From: JBFXAM01 sp050184295 | GTDB lineage: Bacteria > Planctomycetota > Phycisphaerae > UBA1845 > Fen-1342 | Direction: 5' to 3' | DNA: 36,864 nt | NCBI GenBank assembly: GCA_050184295.1 | Contig: JBFXAM010000040.1 | Coordinates: 1-36,864, forward strand | Shown here: one piece after another, positions 1 through 7,659 of the stretch | Layout of the letters: every line of letters starts with the position of its first letter | How positions within the stretch are numbered: position 1 is the stretch's first letter | The notes under the pieces: model-generated | Databases searched by the model: none | The model's input: the letters and a program-made list of their open reading frames with translations, nothing else | What the model was told of the DNA's origin: nothing | Translations under genes and position numbers: made by a program

Positions 1-394
1 GGTAGATCGCGGTCGTGCCGTCGTCATGCCGCACCCGTACGAAGTTGCCGCAGCAGCGCTCGGGGTCGAACGGACAGTTCACATCCGGACAGTCCGCGCG
101 GACGTCGACCACCACGCCGCGCCGCGCCGCCAGAACCGGCGTGTCCGCCGGCATGATGAAGTCGATCGCGTAGTTGTCCGCGTGGCTGCCGAGGCCCGCG
201 ACGCCGAAATTGCCCTGCCCGACCGTCCGTGCCGTGCCCGCTTCGAAGGGCAGGTAATACGCCTCCGCGTCGTCGGCGGGCGGCGGCGGCGGCGGACCCT
301 CTCCACCGATCCCCGTGCAGCCCCACGTCACGAGTATCCAGGGCAGCGTTGCCCGGGCCAACCTGTTCCGTGCCCGGCCGGGTGTCTCACGCAT
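1..394 (-). CDS. M23 (LytM/lysostaphin-type) envelope peptidase, N-terminal part
   Basis: Reading the minus strand from an ATG at 394 gives 131 codons that run off the left edge, so the C-terminus is missing. A hydrophobic stretch (residues about 17-26, ending in W-G-C) resembles a signal or lipoprotein peptide, although the lipobox is poor because Trp sits at -2. A Pro run follows, then the module G-S-H-A-D-N-Y-A-I-D-F with M-P-A-D-T-P-V and A-A-R-R-G-V-V. This is the start of an M23 zinc endopeptidase fold; the His and Asp are the usual first metal ligands. Family members cut peptidoglycan cross-links in the periplasm. An insertion with four Cys follows, which may be disulphide-bonded. The second H-x-H motif would lie outside the window, so activity cannot be judged. 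The gene is divergent from the ABC-F gene across a 61-bp gap. Confidence 0.72.
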   Translation of the reverse strand, partial: MRETPGRARNRLARATLPWILVTWGCTGIGGEGPPPPPPADDAEAYYLPFEAGTARTVGQGNFGVAGLGSHADNYAIDFIMPADTPVLAARRGVVVDVRADCPDVNCPFDPERCCGNFVRVRHDDGTTAIY

Positions 395-455
395 CGTGAA
401 GCACTCCCTCGTGGTGACGGGCCGCGCGCCCCGCCGACCATGCTACCATATCGCG

Positions 456-2405
456 ATGGGCCTCGTCCGCTTGCAGAACGTCACCAAGCAGTTCGCCGAG
501 CGCGTCGTCCTCGACGACGTGACCCTCGAGATCAGCACCAGCGAACGCATCGGCCTCGTCGGGCCGAACGGCGCCGGAAAAACCACGCTCTTTAAGCTCC
601 TCGCCGGCCTGCTCTCACCCGATTTCGGCTCCGTCACGCTCTCGCGCGGCCTCGAAGTCGGCTACCTCCCTCAGGAGCCACAGGTCGGCGCCGAACGCAC
701 GCTGCACGACGAAGTCCTCAGCGTCTTCGCCGATGTGCTCGCGCTCGAGGAGCGCCTGCACGCCCTCTCCGACCAGATGTCTGTCACGCCGCCCGGCCCC
801 GGGTTGCACGAGCTCATGCAGCAATACGACAAGGCGACCGCCCGCTTCGACGCCGCCGGCGGATACCGCTTTGAGCAACGCCTCGACGAAATCCTCACCG
901 GCCTCGGCTTCTCGCCGACCGACTACAAGCTGCCGATGCACGCGCTCTCCGGCGGGCAGAAGTGCCGCGCGGCGCTCGCCAAGCTGCTGCTCAAGGACTC
1001 CGACTTCCTGCTGCTCGACGAGCCCACGAACCACCTCGACATCGACGCCGTCCGGTGGCTCGAGAAGTTCCTCGCCAACCACGCCGGCGGCGCGATCATC
1101 ATCTCCCACGACCGTTACCTGCTCGACCGCGTCGCGTCGCGCATCCTGGAACTCGACAACGCCCGCGTGCGCTCCTATCCCGGCAACTACACCGCCTTTG
1201 TCGAGACGCGCGACTTGCGCCGCCTCACGCAGGTCCGCGAGTGCGAAAAGGACCGCGAGTTCATCGAGAAGGAGCGCGCCTTCATCGCCCGACACATGGG
1301 CTCGCAGCGCACCGCCGAGGCGAAGGGCCGGCTGACACGCCTCGAACGGCGCATCGCCGCCGGCGAGTTCGTCCTCGAAAAGCCGCAGGAACGCGACCCC
1401 CTCCGACTGCGCTTCGACGGCGCCGCCGACGAGTTCGCCGAGGGAACCACGGTCGTCGAGACCGCCGGGCTGACGAAGCGCTACGGCGACAAGACGCTGT
1501 TCGCCGACCTCTCCCTGCGCGTCGCGGCCGAGCACCGCCTCGGGATCACCGGCCCCAACGGCACGGGCAAGTCGACGCTGCTCAAGATCCTGATGGACCA
1601 GATCGAGCCGGACCAGGGCGAGCACCGCTTTGGCGCCAAGGCGCGCGTGGGCTACTTCGCGCAGGAGTCCAGTGAGCTCGACCCGCTGCGGAACATCGTG
1701 CAGGAGATCCAAAGCGTTCGCCCCGACCTGCTCGAAAGCCAGGTCCGCAACCTCGCCGCCCGCTTCCTGTTTCGGGGCGACGACGTGTTCAAGCGCGTCG
1801 GCGCGCTTTCGGGCGGCGAGCAGTCGCGCGTCCGATTGCTGCGCATGATCCTCCAGATGCCCAACGTGCTCGTCCTCGACGAGCCCACCAATCACCTCGA
1901 CATCCCCTCGCGTGAAGTGCTCGAAGAAGCGCTCCGCGACTTCCCCGGCGCCATCATCGCCGTCAGCCACGACCGCTACTTCCTCGACCGCATCTGCAAC
2001 CGCCTGCTCGTGATGCGCGACGGCAGCGCCCGGCTCTTCACCGGCAACTATTCCTATTACATCGAGCAGGCGGAGCGCGAACGGGCGCTCGCGGAAGCTG
2101 TCGACGCGGAACGCCGAGCCGAAGCGGAACCGCGCAGCCGAAAGCCGGCGCCGCCGTCTTCTCCAAAGGCAACGGCGCGGACCGCCAGGCCCCGCTCGCG
2201 CTTCGCGCGCCTCACGCTCGAAGCGCTCGAAGCCTGGATCGTCGACGCGGAAACCAAGCTCGCCGTGTTGCAGGAGCGCTTCGGCGACGCCCGCGTGTAC
2301 CAGGACGCCGCGGCGCTCGCGAAGCTTCAGGCTGAATTCGACACGCTTAAGGCGGAGCTGACCGAAGCGGAGGAAGACTGGTATCGCCGCGGCGAGACTG
2401 GCTGA
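456..2405 (+). CDS. ABC-F family ATPase (Uup-like, with C-terminal coiled coil)
   Basis: A 649-residue soluble protein with two ABC ATPase cassettes and no membrane segment, the ABC-F arrangement. Cassette 1 has Walker A GPNGAGKTT (about 36-44), signature LSGGQ (about 163) and Walker B LLLDEPTNHLD (about 186). Cassette 2 has GPNGTGKST (about 366), LSGGEQ (about 451) and VLVLDEPTNHLD (about 470). The linker between them is charged and helical. After residue about 540 comes a basic/Pro stretch and then a helical Leu/Glu-rich tail like the Uup C-terminal domain. ABC-F proteins act on ribosomes or, for Uup, branched DNA; which applies here is not decidable by eye. I chose the ATG at 456 because the strongly conserved G-L-V-R-L-Q-N-V start follows it; a longer reading from 315 looks non-coding. 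The gene stops 16 bp from the convergent hydrolase gene. Confidence 0.93.
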   Translation: MGLVRLQNVTKQFAERVVLDDVTLEISTSERIGLVGPNGAGKTTLFKLLAGLLSPDFGSVTLSRGLEVGYLPQEPQVGAERTLHDEVLSVFADVLALEERLHALSDQMSVTPPGPGLHELMQQYDKATARFDAAGGYRFEQRLDEILTGLGFSPTDYKLPMHALSGGQKCRAALAKLLLKDSDFLLLDEPTNHLDIDAVRWLEKFLANHAGGAIIISHDRYLLDRVASRILELDNARVRSYPGNYTAFVETRDLRRLTQVRECEKDREFIEKERAFIARHMGSQRTAEAKGRLTRLERRIAAGEFVLEKPQERDPLRLRFDGAADEFAEGTTVVETAGLTKRYGDKTLFADLSLRVAAEHRLGITGPNGTGKSTLLKILMDQIEPDQGEHRFGAKARVGYFAQESSELDPLRNIVQEIQSVRPDLLESQVRNLAARFLFRGDDVFKRVGALSGGEQSRVRLLRMILQMPNVLVLDEPTNHLDIPSREVLEEALRDFPGAIIAVSHDRYFLDRICNRLLVMRDGSARLFTGNYSYYIEQAERERALAEAVDAERRAEAEPRSRKPAPPSSPKATARTARPRSRFARLTLEALEAWIVDAETKLAVLQERFGDARVYQDAAALAKLQAEFDTLKAELTEAEEDWYRRGETG

Positions 2406-2421
2406 CGCGGCGCGCTCCTCG

Positions 2422-3753
2422 TCATGGGCCGTCCGCCGACCGAATCCACTCCGTCACGTCGCGAATCACCGCCTCGTCCACGTGCCCGGTCTTCTGATAT
2501 TCCACCGGCGCCGACTTGCCCTCGCCCGCCATCATCAGGTGATTCAGGCTCTCGTACACCTTGAACGTGACGCCCTTACGGTCCTTCAGCCCCTCGCGCC
2601 ACGCCTCCAGGCACTTCGCCGGAACCTGGTAGTCGCGCCCGCCGTGTACTATCAGCATGCGCCCCGCGAACCGCCGCGCGGCGCCCAGCACGTCCAGCTT
2701 GTGCAGCTCTTCCCAGTACCGCGCCGGTGCCCCGAGCAGGGGCTCCTTCGCGTCCTCGGGCTTTCCCGCCCGGATCGCCGCCGCCGCCGCCCGTGCCTTT
2801 TCGAGCTGCGCCTGCTCCTCGGGGCTGATCTGGCCATCGAGATTGAAGATGTACTCCAGTTGCTCTTCCACCAGGTCCACCAGCGACCGCGGCGTGCCCG
2901 CGACGCTGATGATTCCCGCCACGTGCCCCGAACGCACGGCGATCTCCGGCGCGAGCGTCCCGCCCAGGCTGTGCCCGACCACGAACACGCGCGCCGGATC
3001 CACTTCCGGCCGGCCGCGCAGCAGCTCGACGGCCGCAACCGCGTCGTCGATCACTTCGAAACGCAGGTTGATGTCCTCGGGCTTCATTCGTTCGCCGTGT
3101 GCCTTGGTCCGCTTCGGGTAGCGCAGCACGACCACGTCGCGCGACGCCAGGCCCCACGCCAGGTCGCGGAACGGCTTGTTGCCTAGGATCGTCTCGTCCT
3201 CGTCGTGAGGCCCCGAGCCATGCACCAGCACCACCGCCGGATTGCGGGCTTTATTGTTCGGCAGGCAAAGCGTCCCCGGCAGTGCGAACTCGCCGCTGCC
3301 GATGCTCACCTGCTCCTCGCCAAACGCGTCTCGGCGCACATACACCGGCGGCTCGTATGACGCCGACGAGTCCACGCCGCGCAGCCAGAACGCCGCCATC
3401 TCGCCGTTCGCGTGCAGCGTGAACACCAGCGTCGCCGTCCCACGCTCATGCTGAAGCACGAACGTCACGCGGTCCAGTTCACCCGCACGGTCCGCGTCGG
3501 CAGACTTCACCGACTGGTGCGGGCCGACCTGCAAAGTGATCATCGCGAACACTTGCGCGCAGATCGCCGGCTTCAACTCACGCTGCACCGCCTCGTCGCC
3601 CGCCGCGATCAGCGCGGCGTGTTTGCCGTCCAGAAACAGGCCCAGAAGCTCGCGGGCCCGCTCGACCGGCTTGGCGTCCCCACCCCACGCGGGCAGCGCC
3701 GACGTTGCGAGTAACGTCCCCAGGACCGCTATCTCCACACGCGTACGTCTCAT
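2422..3753 (-). CDS. Exported alpha/beta hydrolase with DUF3887-like N-terminal domain
   Basis: A 443-residue protein. A signal peptide (about 1-25, ending P-A-W-G-G) is followed by a small alpha+beta domain (about 26-125) resembling DUF3887, then an alpha/beta-hydrolase fold. Visible catalytic parts are the oxyanion motif H-G-S-G (178-181), the nucleophile elbow G-H-S-L-G-G with Ser262, Asp374 in H-G-G-R-D, and His405 in S-L-N-H. The triad is therefore complete. The lid (about 295-345) is rich in Ala and Glu. Such proteins are usually periplasmic esterases or acyl-peptidase-like hydrolases; the substrate is unknown. The ATG at 3753 has GGAG six bases upstream. The gene lies 47 bp downstream of the SdpI-type gene on the same strand, so it is probably the third gene of the ArsR-controlled operon. 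Confidence 0.88.
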   Translation of the reverse strand: MRRTRVEIAVLGTLLATSALPAWGGDAKPVERARELLGLFLDGKHAALIAAGDEAVQRELKPAICAQVFAMITLQVGPHQSVKSADADRAGELDRVTFVLQHERGTATLVFTLHANGEMAAFWLRGVDSSASYEPPVYVRRDAFGEEQVSIGSGEFALPGTLCLPNNKARNPAVVLVHGSGPHDEDETILGNKPFRDLAWGLASRDVVVLRYPKRTKAHGERMKPEDINLRFEVIDDAVAAVELLRGRPEVDPARVFVVGHSLGGTLAPEIAVRSGHVAGIISVAGTPRSLVDLVEEQLEYIFNLDGQISPEEQAQLEKARAAAAAIRAGKPEDAKEPLLGAPARYWEELHKLDVLGAARRFAGRMLIVHGGRDYQVPAKCLEAWREGLKDRKGVTFKVYESLNHLMMAGEGKSAPVEYQKTGHVDEAVIRDVTEWIRSADGP

Positions 3754-3800
3754 CCTGATCTCCAGGTCGTCGTTGTGCCGACAAAGTTGAAACCCTGCGG

Positions 3801-4460
3801 CTACAGATGCTCGACCGCACCGAGCCGCCGATACAAAACCGCGGAATAGACAAACGCCCACACCGCCGCGCCAACCGCCCCGCCCAACAGCACCACGGCG
3901 CAGAGCCACTGCGGCCCCAGCAGCGCGCACACGATCGTCGCCAGCCCGACCGCCACAAACACGCGCCCGCCGACGCGATGCGTCCGCTCCCACACCAGGT
4001 CGTTCGCCAGCGTCCAGGGCGTGCGGATTCCCAGGTAGAAATTCCGCCGGATTTTCCCCATCCAGTTCCCCAGGCACGCGAACAGCACGCCGAGCACCAG
4101 CGCGATTGCGTTCCCGATCCCCACGCCCCGCCCGGTTGATTCCAACAACACGACCACGTGCAGCGCGACGAAGGTCGCAATCAACAGCACGCCGATTCGC
4201 CCGTACGTCGCGCCGATCCTCGCGAAGTTCTGCCGGAACGGCCCAAGCAGCGGCAGCCCGCAGAGCAGGAGCGTGATTCCGATGCCCACCAGGGGCATGA
4301 GAAACGCGGCAACCCAAGGCGGCCCGTATCCGTCCACTTCGCCGCGCCAGTTCCAGTGCATCGGCGCGGGATTCGGCAGCGCGGGATAGAAGCCGGCGCC
4401 GATCGCGAGCCCGACCAGAATCAGTCCGCACATGATGATGAGATGTACACGTGAAATCAT
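3801..4460 (-). CDS. SdpI/DUF1648-family integral membrane protein
   Basis: A 219-residue protein, mostly hydrophobic, with about six transmembrane segments. Residues 1-55 look like DUF1648 (L-P-N-P-A-P-M-H-W-N-W then G-E-V-D-G-Y). The C-terminal half carries the SdpI signature G-K-I-R-R-N-F-Y-L-G-I-R-T-P-W-T-L and W-x-x-T-H-R-x-G-G (about 134-164). In Bacillus subtilis, SdpI gives immunity to the SdpC toxin and ties up the repressor SdpR at the membrane. Here the start ATG overlaps the stop of the upstream ArsR gene (ATGA, 4457-4460), so the two are translationally coupled just as sdpR and sdpI are. No sdpC-like toxin gene is in the window, so an immunity role is only an analogy; it could instead sense membrane stress. 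Confidence 0.88.
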   Translation of the reverse strand: MISRVHLIIMCGLILVGLAIGAGFYPALPNPAPMHWNWRGEVDGYGPPWVAAFLMPLVGIGITLLLCGLPLLGPFRQNFARIGATYGRIGVLLIATFVALHVVVLLESTGRGVGIGNAIALVLGVLFACLGNWMGKIRRNFYLGIRTPWTLANDLVWERTHRVGGRVFVAVGLATIVCALLGPQWLCAVVLLGGAVGAAVWAFVYSAVLYRRLGAVEHL

Positions 4461-4918
4461 GACTTTTCCTCAGGTCCAAGCGTCACGTTGCGGTTCACCG
4501 TTGGCTTCGCGCGCCGGTCCCCCGCGGGCGCCGGGTCGTTGGCGTCGGCCGGGCCCGCCCCGGTCTCAGCCAAGCCCGTCTGCGCGTCGTGCGGATCGGT
4601 CGCTTCGGTTCGTGTCTCAACCGCGGCGGCGCCGACCCCGTTGCGCGCGTCACCCGCGGAGAAATTCGTCAGCAGGAATCGAATGAGATCCTCGACTACG
4701 CTGGTGTTGAGCGTGTAGCGAACGAACTGCCCCTGTCGCTCGTCGCTGACCAGGTCGGCCTCGCGCAGCGCCCGCAAGTGAAACGAAAGCGCGCTCGACG
4801 CCACGTGGAGCCGCTGCGCAATCTCGCCCGCGTTCATCGGTCGCTCACGCAGCAGCCCGAGTATCGCCCGCCGGGTGGGGTCAGCCATCGCCTTGAAGGA
4901 CTTTTCGAACCCGAACAC
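4457..4918 (-). CDS. ArsR-family repressor (SdpR-like) with a disordered C-terminal tail
   Basis: A winged-helix repressor. The core F-K-A-M-A-D-P-T-R-R-A-I-L and the recognition region S-S-A-L-S-F-H-L-R-A-L are classic ArsR/SdpR features. No metal-binding C-x-C-x2-C motif is present, so it is not an arsenic or cadmium sensor of the usual kind. After about residue 95 comes a tail of some 60 residues rich in Ala, Asp, Glu and Pro, which is unusual because most relatives end near residue 100. I chose the GTG at 4918: GGAG lies nine bases upstream and the protein then begins about ten residues before A-D-P-T-R-R, as in SdpR. An in-frame TTG at 4942 is the alternative, but it has no good ribosome site. 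Autoregulation is likely from the palindrome over its promoter. Confidence 0.9.
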   Translation of the reverse strand: MFGFEKSFKAMADPTRRAILGLLRERPMNAGEIAQRLHVASSALSFHLRALREADLVSDERQGQFVRYTLNTSVVEDLIRFLLTNFSAGDARNGVGAAAVETRTEATDPHDAQTGLAETGAGPADANDPAPAGDRRAKPTVNRNVTLGPEEKS

Positions 4919-4943
4919 GGTAGGTGACTCCAATTCGTTCAAG

Positions 4944-4963
4944 ACTTCAACATATGTTGAAGT
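4944..4963. promoter_or_regulatory. Perfect 20-bp palindrome, probable ArsR/SdpR operator
   Basis: The sequence ACTTCAACATATGTTGAAGT equals its own reverse complement over all 20 bases. It begins inside the -10 box of the predicted arsR promoter and would cover the transcription start. This is the position expected for an autorepressor site. ArsR/SdpR proteins bind as dimers to AT-rich dyads of about this length. The palindrome is seen directly; the binding protein is inferred from adjacency. Confidence 0.75.
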
Positions 4964-4989
4964 ATTGATCAGACTCGATCCCTTGTCAA
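4961..4989 (-). promoter_or_regulatory. Sigma-70-type promoter of the arsR-sdpI-hydrolase operon
   Basis: On the minus strand a perfect -35 hexamer TTGACA (4984-4989) is separated by 17 bases from AATACT (4961-4966, four of six matches to TATAAT). The -35 box is itself the centre of a small dyad (CCCTTG-A-CAAGGG). The -10 box overlaps the 20-bp palindrome by three bases. The predicted start site falls near 4954, about 36 bases before the chosen GTG. Confidence 0.65.
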
Positions 4990-5026
4990 GGGCGCGTTCT
5001 GGCTAATCCATGAATTTCCTTAAGTA

Positions 5027-5054
5027 GTTACAATCAATACTTTTGTAGCATAAT
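5027..5054 (+). promoter_or_regulatory. Possible sigma-70-type promoter for the btpA-like gene
   Basis: GTTACA (5027-5032, four of six) and CATAAT (5049-5054, five of six) are separated by 16 bases in an AT-rich patch that stands out from the GC-rich surroundings. It faces the BtpA-family gene and is back-to-back with the arsR promoter. If used, it implies an untranslated leader of about 165 bases, or translation from an upstream GTG at 5126. The rest of the 4919-5227 interval shows no gene. Confidence 0.4.
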
Positions 5055-5227
5055 CGCCCGCGTGCTTTCCGCGTCAGTGGACCAACGGGACTGCCGCCGA
5101 CGCTGCCGCGAAGCACGCCTGGCCCGTGAAAACGACGATTCTGGAGACCCCTATTTACACCGTTGCGGCCGCTGCGCCGATCCCGCCTCCCTTGGATGCC
5201 GCACGCCGCACGACTACTCTGCCCGCC

Positions 5228-6043
5228 ATGACACACGCTAGCCTGTCGGATTGGAACATCCGCGGCCGCCTCGTGATCGGCATGGTGCACTTGGCGCCGT
5301 TGCCCGGCGCGCCGCGCTTTGCGGGCGACCTCGCGGCCGTGCGCGACGCGATGTTCCGTGACGCCGACGCGCTCGTTTCCTCCGGATTGCCGGCGCTCAT
5401 GGTTGAGAACTTCGGGGACGTTCCCTTTTACCCGCGCCGCGTGCCGGCGCTCGTCGTCGCGCACATGACCGAGCTCGCCGGTGCGCTCCGCCGGCGCTTC
5501 GACGTGCCGCTCGGCATCAACGTGCTGCGCAACGACGGCGAGTCCGCGCTCGCAGTCGCCAGCGCCGTCGGCGCGCAGATGATCCGCGTGAACGTGCTCT
5601 GCGGCGCGCGGGTCACCGACCAGGGTGTAATCGAGGGCATTGCCCACGACCTGCTCCGCGCCCGCGCCTCGGCAAACGCCAACGACATTCGCATTCTCGC
5701 CGATTGCAACGTCAAGCACGCAACAGCGCTCGGACAGCCACGCGCGATCGAAGACGAGCTTCGCGACACGATCGAGCGCGGCGCCGCCGACGGCGTCGTG
5801 ATCTCCGGAAGGGGCACGGGCCAGTCCACGAGTCTCGACGACGTGCGGCGCGCGAAAGCCGCCGCCGGCGCGACTCCCGTCCTCATCGGGAGCGGCATCT
5901 CCGCCAGGACGATCCACGACTACGCGCCGCACGCCGACGGGTTCATCGTCGGCACCGCGCTCAAGGTCGGCGGCGTCGCGAGCAATCCAGTCGATCCGAA
6001 CCGCGCGCGAGATTTCATGAGCCGGCTCGCGGACGCCGGCTGA
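5228..6043 (+). CDS. BtpA/SgcQ-family protein
   Basis: A 271-residue protein with a predicted TIM-barrel-like pattern. The N-terminal run V-I-G-M-V-H-L-A-P-L-P-G, then A-L-M-V-E-N-F-G-D-V-P-F, I-R-V-N-V-L-C-G-A, I-L-A-D-C-N-V-K-H and the ending G-S-G-I-S then D-G-F-I-V-G-T-A-L-K are hallmarks of the BtpA family. BtpA was named for photosystem I assembly in cyanobacteria, but the family is widespread in non-photosynthetic bacteria and its reaction there is not established. The last motif resembles a phosphate-binding loop of barrel enzymes. The ATG at 5228 gives the usual family length; a GTG at 5126 would add 34 Ala/Pro-rich residues. truA follows after 38 bp on the same strand. Confidence 0.87.
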   Translation: MTHASLSDWNIRGRLVIGMVHLAPLPGAPRFAGDLAAVRDAMFRDADALVSSGLPALMVENFGDVPFYPRRVPALVVAHMTELAGALRRRFDVPLGINVLRNDGESALAVASAVGAQMIRVNVLCGARVTDQGVIEGIAHDLLRARASANANDIRILADCNVKHATALGQPRAIEDELRDTIERGAADGVVISGRGTGQSTSLDDVRRAKAAAGATPVLIGSGISARTIHDYAPHADGFIVGTALKVGGVASNPVDPNRARDFMSRLADAG

Positions 6044-6081
6044 TCGCTCCGAGAGTCACTGAGCCTGGCACGCCAAACCGC

Positions 6082-6906
6082 ATGCATCGAAACCTGCGAC
6101 TGATCCTGGCCTACGACGGCACCGGATTCCACGGCTGGCAGGCCCAACACGGCGTGCGCACGGTCCAACAGGACGTGCAGACCGTGTTGCAGCACCTGCT
6201 CCGGCATCCGCTCGTGGTCACCGGCGCCAGTCGCACCGACGCCGGGGTGCACGCGCGCGGCCAGGTCGCCAACGTGCATACCTCGTCGGACATTCCGATC
6301 GTGAAGCTCCGCCGCGCCATCGGCAGCCGGCTACCGGCGGATATCGCGCTCGTCGACGTCGCCGACGCCTCGCTCGGCTTTCGCGCCATTCGCGACGCGC
6401 GCCGCAAGCTCTATCGCTACACGATTCACAACTCCGCGCGGCGCCCCGCCGGCGCCCACGCTGCGCAGCACACCTGGCACATCTGGCATCCACTCGACGT
6501 TGAACCCATGCAGGACGCCGCCGACCGCCTCGTTGGCACGCACGACTTCACGTCCTTCGCCGGCCGCGGCAGCCCGCGCGAAAGCAACACGCGCACCGTG
6601 CACGCGGTCGAGGTCCGCCGCCGCTTTGATTCGATCTTCGTCGACGTCGTGGGCGGCGGATTCCTCTACAATCAGGTTCGGAACATGGTCGGCACGCTTT
6701 TCGAGATCGGCCGCGGCCACTGGCGCCCGGAGCGCATCGCCGAAATCCTGGCCGCCCGCGATCGCAACGCGGCCGGTCCCACCGCGCCGCCGGGCGGGCT
6801 CTGCCTCGAGTGGGTTCACTACGATCCGGCCGCGATCCGAACGCCGGCCCCACTCGCGTGCCCCGCGGACGGCAGCGGCAGCGACCCGCGGGATGGGTCA
6901 GACTAG
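6082..6906 (+). CDS. truA: tRNA pseudouridine(38-40) synthase TruA
   Basis: A 274-residue protein of normal family length. The N-terminus has L-I-L-A-Y-D-G-T-G-F-H-G-W-Q. The catalytic loop G-A-S-R-T-D-A-G-V-H-A carries the nucleophilic Asp53. K-L-Y-R-Y-T-I, H-D-F-T-S-F-A-G, and G-G-F-L-Y-N-Q-V-R-N-M-V-G-T-L are the remaining family blocks. The enzyme converts uridines 38-40 of the tRNA anticodon stem to pseudouridine in the cytoplasm. The ATG at 6082 is the only sensible start because the conserved N-terminal strand begins a few residues later. The C-terminal 25 residues are Gly/Asp/Pro rich and look disordered. The SDR gene begins 21 bp downstream, so the two probably share a transcript. 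Confidence 0.95.
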   Translation: MHRNLRLILAYDGTGFHGWQAQHGVRTVQQDVQTVLQHLLRHPLVVTGASRTDAGVHARGQVANVHTSSDIPIVKLRRAIGSRLPADIALVDVADASLGFRAIRDARRKLYRYTIHNSARRPAGAHAAQHTWHIWHPLDVEPMQDAADRLVGTHDFTSFAGRGSPRESNTRTVHAVEVRRRFDSIFVDVVGGGFLYNQVRNMVGTLFEIGRGHWRPERIAEILAARDRNAAGPTAPPGGLCLEWVHYDPAAIRTPAPLACPADGSGSDPRDGSD

Positions 6907-6927
6907 GCGCCACCCCGAGCGACACCG

Positions 6928-7659
6928 ATGGACCTGCAAAACCGTGTCGTCCTCATCACGGGCGCTGCCCGCCGCCTCGGGCGCGCCATCGCCCTGCGGC
7001 TCGCGCGCCGCGGCTGTCGTATCGCGGCCCACTATCACCGTTCAGAGGCCGATGTCCGCACTCTGCTGTCCGAATGCGCCGAAATCGGCGTCGACGCCGA
7101 GGCCTTTCGGGCCAATCTCGCCGAGATCGAAGCGACGCGCGCGCTCGTGCCCGCCGTGCTGAAGCGCTTCGGCGCGCTCGATGTCCTCGTCAACAATGCG
7201 TCGCGGTTCGAGCGGATGGACCTGGACACATTCGCGCCGCACGCGTGGGAAGAAACGCTGCGCGTGAACCTCGCGGCGCCGATGATCCTCGCCCACGCCG
7301 CCCGCGACGCGCTGCGCGCCGCCCGCGGTCGCATCGTCAACCTCCACGACGCCGCCACGGCGCGCCCCTGGCCGGATCACCTCGCCTACATCGTCTCCAA
7401 GGGCGCGCTCGACACGCTCACTCGGGCGCTCGCCCGCGCGTTCGCCCCCGAGGTCAACGTCGTCGGTGTCGCCCCCGGCGTCGCGGATTGGCCCGCAGAA
7501 TACGACGATGCCACGCGGGCCCGGCTCACCGCGCGGATTCCACTCGGCCGCCCCGGTTCCCCCGAGGACGTCGCCGCGGCCGTACAGTTCCTGCTCGCGG
7601 AAGGCGACTACATCACCGGTGTGGTGCTGCCGGTCGACGGCGGCCGGCAGATCCGCTGA
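6928..7659 (+). CDS. Short-chain dehydrogenase of the pteridine reductase (PTR1/FolM) type
   Basis: A 243-residue Rossmann-fold SDR. The nucleotide loop is T-G-A-A-R-R-L-G-R-A-I-A, and H-Y-H-R-S (35-39) suggests NADPH preference. L-V-N-N-A-S (87-92) is the NNAG-type motif. Where classical SDRs have a catalytic Ser, this one has Asp141, followed by Tyr154 and Lys158. The 13-residue Asp-Tyr spacing and Y-x3-K match the Asp/Tyr/Lys triad of PTR1 and FolM, which reduce dihydropterins or dihydrofolate. The C-terminus has G-R-P-G-S-P-E-D-V-A and V-D-G-G-R. I infer a dihydromonapterin/dihydrofolate reductase activity. This fits a genome using ThyX, but substrate specificity cannot be read from sequence alone. 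Confidence 0.85.
   Translation: MDLQNRVVLITGAARRLGRAIALRLARRGCRIAAHYHRSEADVRTLLSECAEIGVDAEAFRANLAEIEATRALVPAVLKRFGALDVLVNNASRFERMDLDTFAPHAWEETLRVNLAAPMILAHAARDALRAARGRIVNLHDAATARPWPDHLAYIVSKGALDTLTRALARAFAPEVNVVGVAPGVADWPAEYDDATRARLTARIPLGRPGSPEDVAAAVQFLLAEGDYITGVVLPVDGGRQIR

Noticed and set aside
615..1970. 451-codon open frame on minus inside the ABC-F gene
   Set aside because: It mirrors the ABC-F codons of the plus strand, which carry both Walker A, signature and Walker B motifs. Long antisense frames are expected at this GC content.
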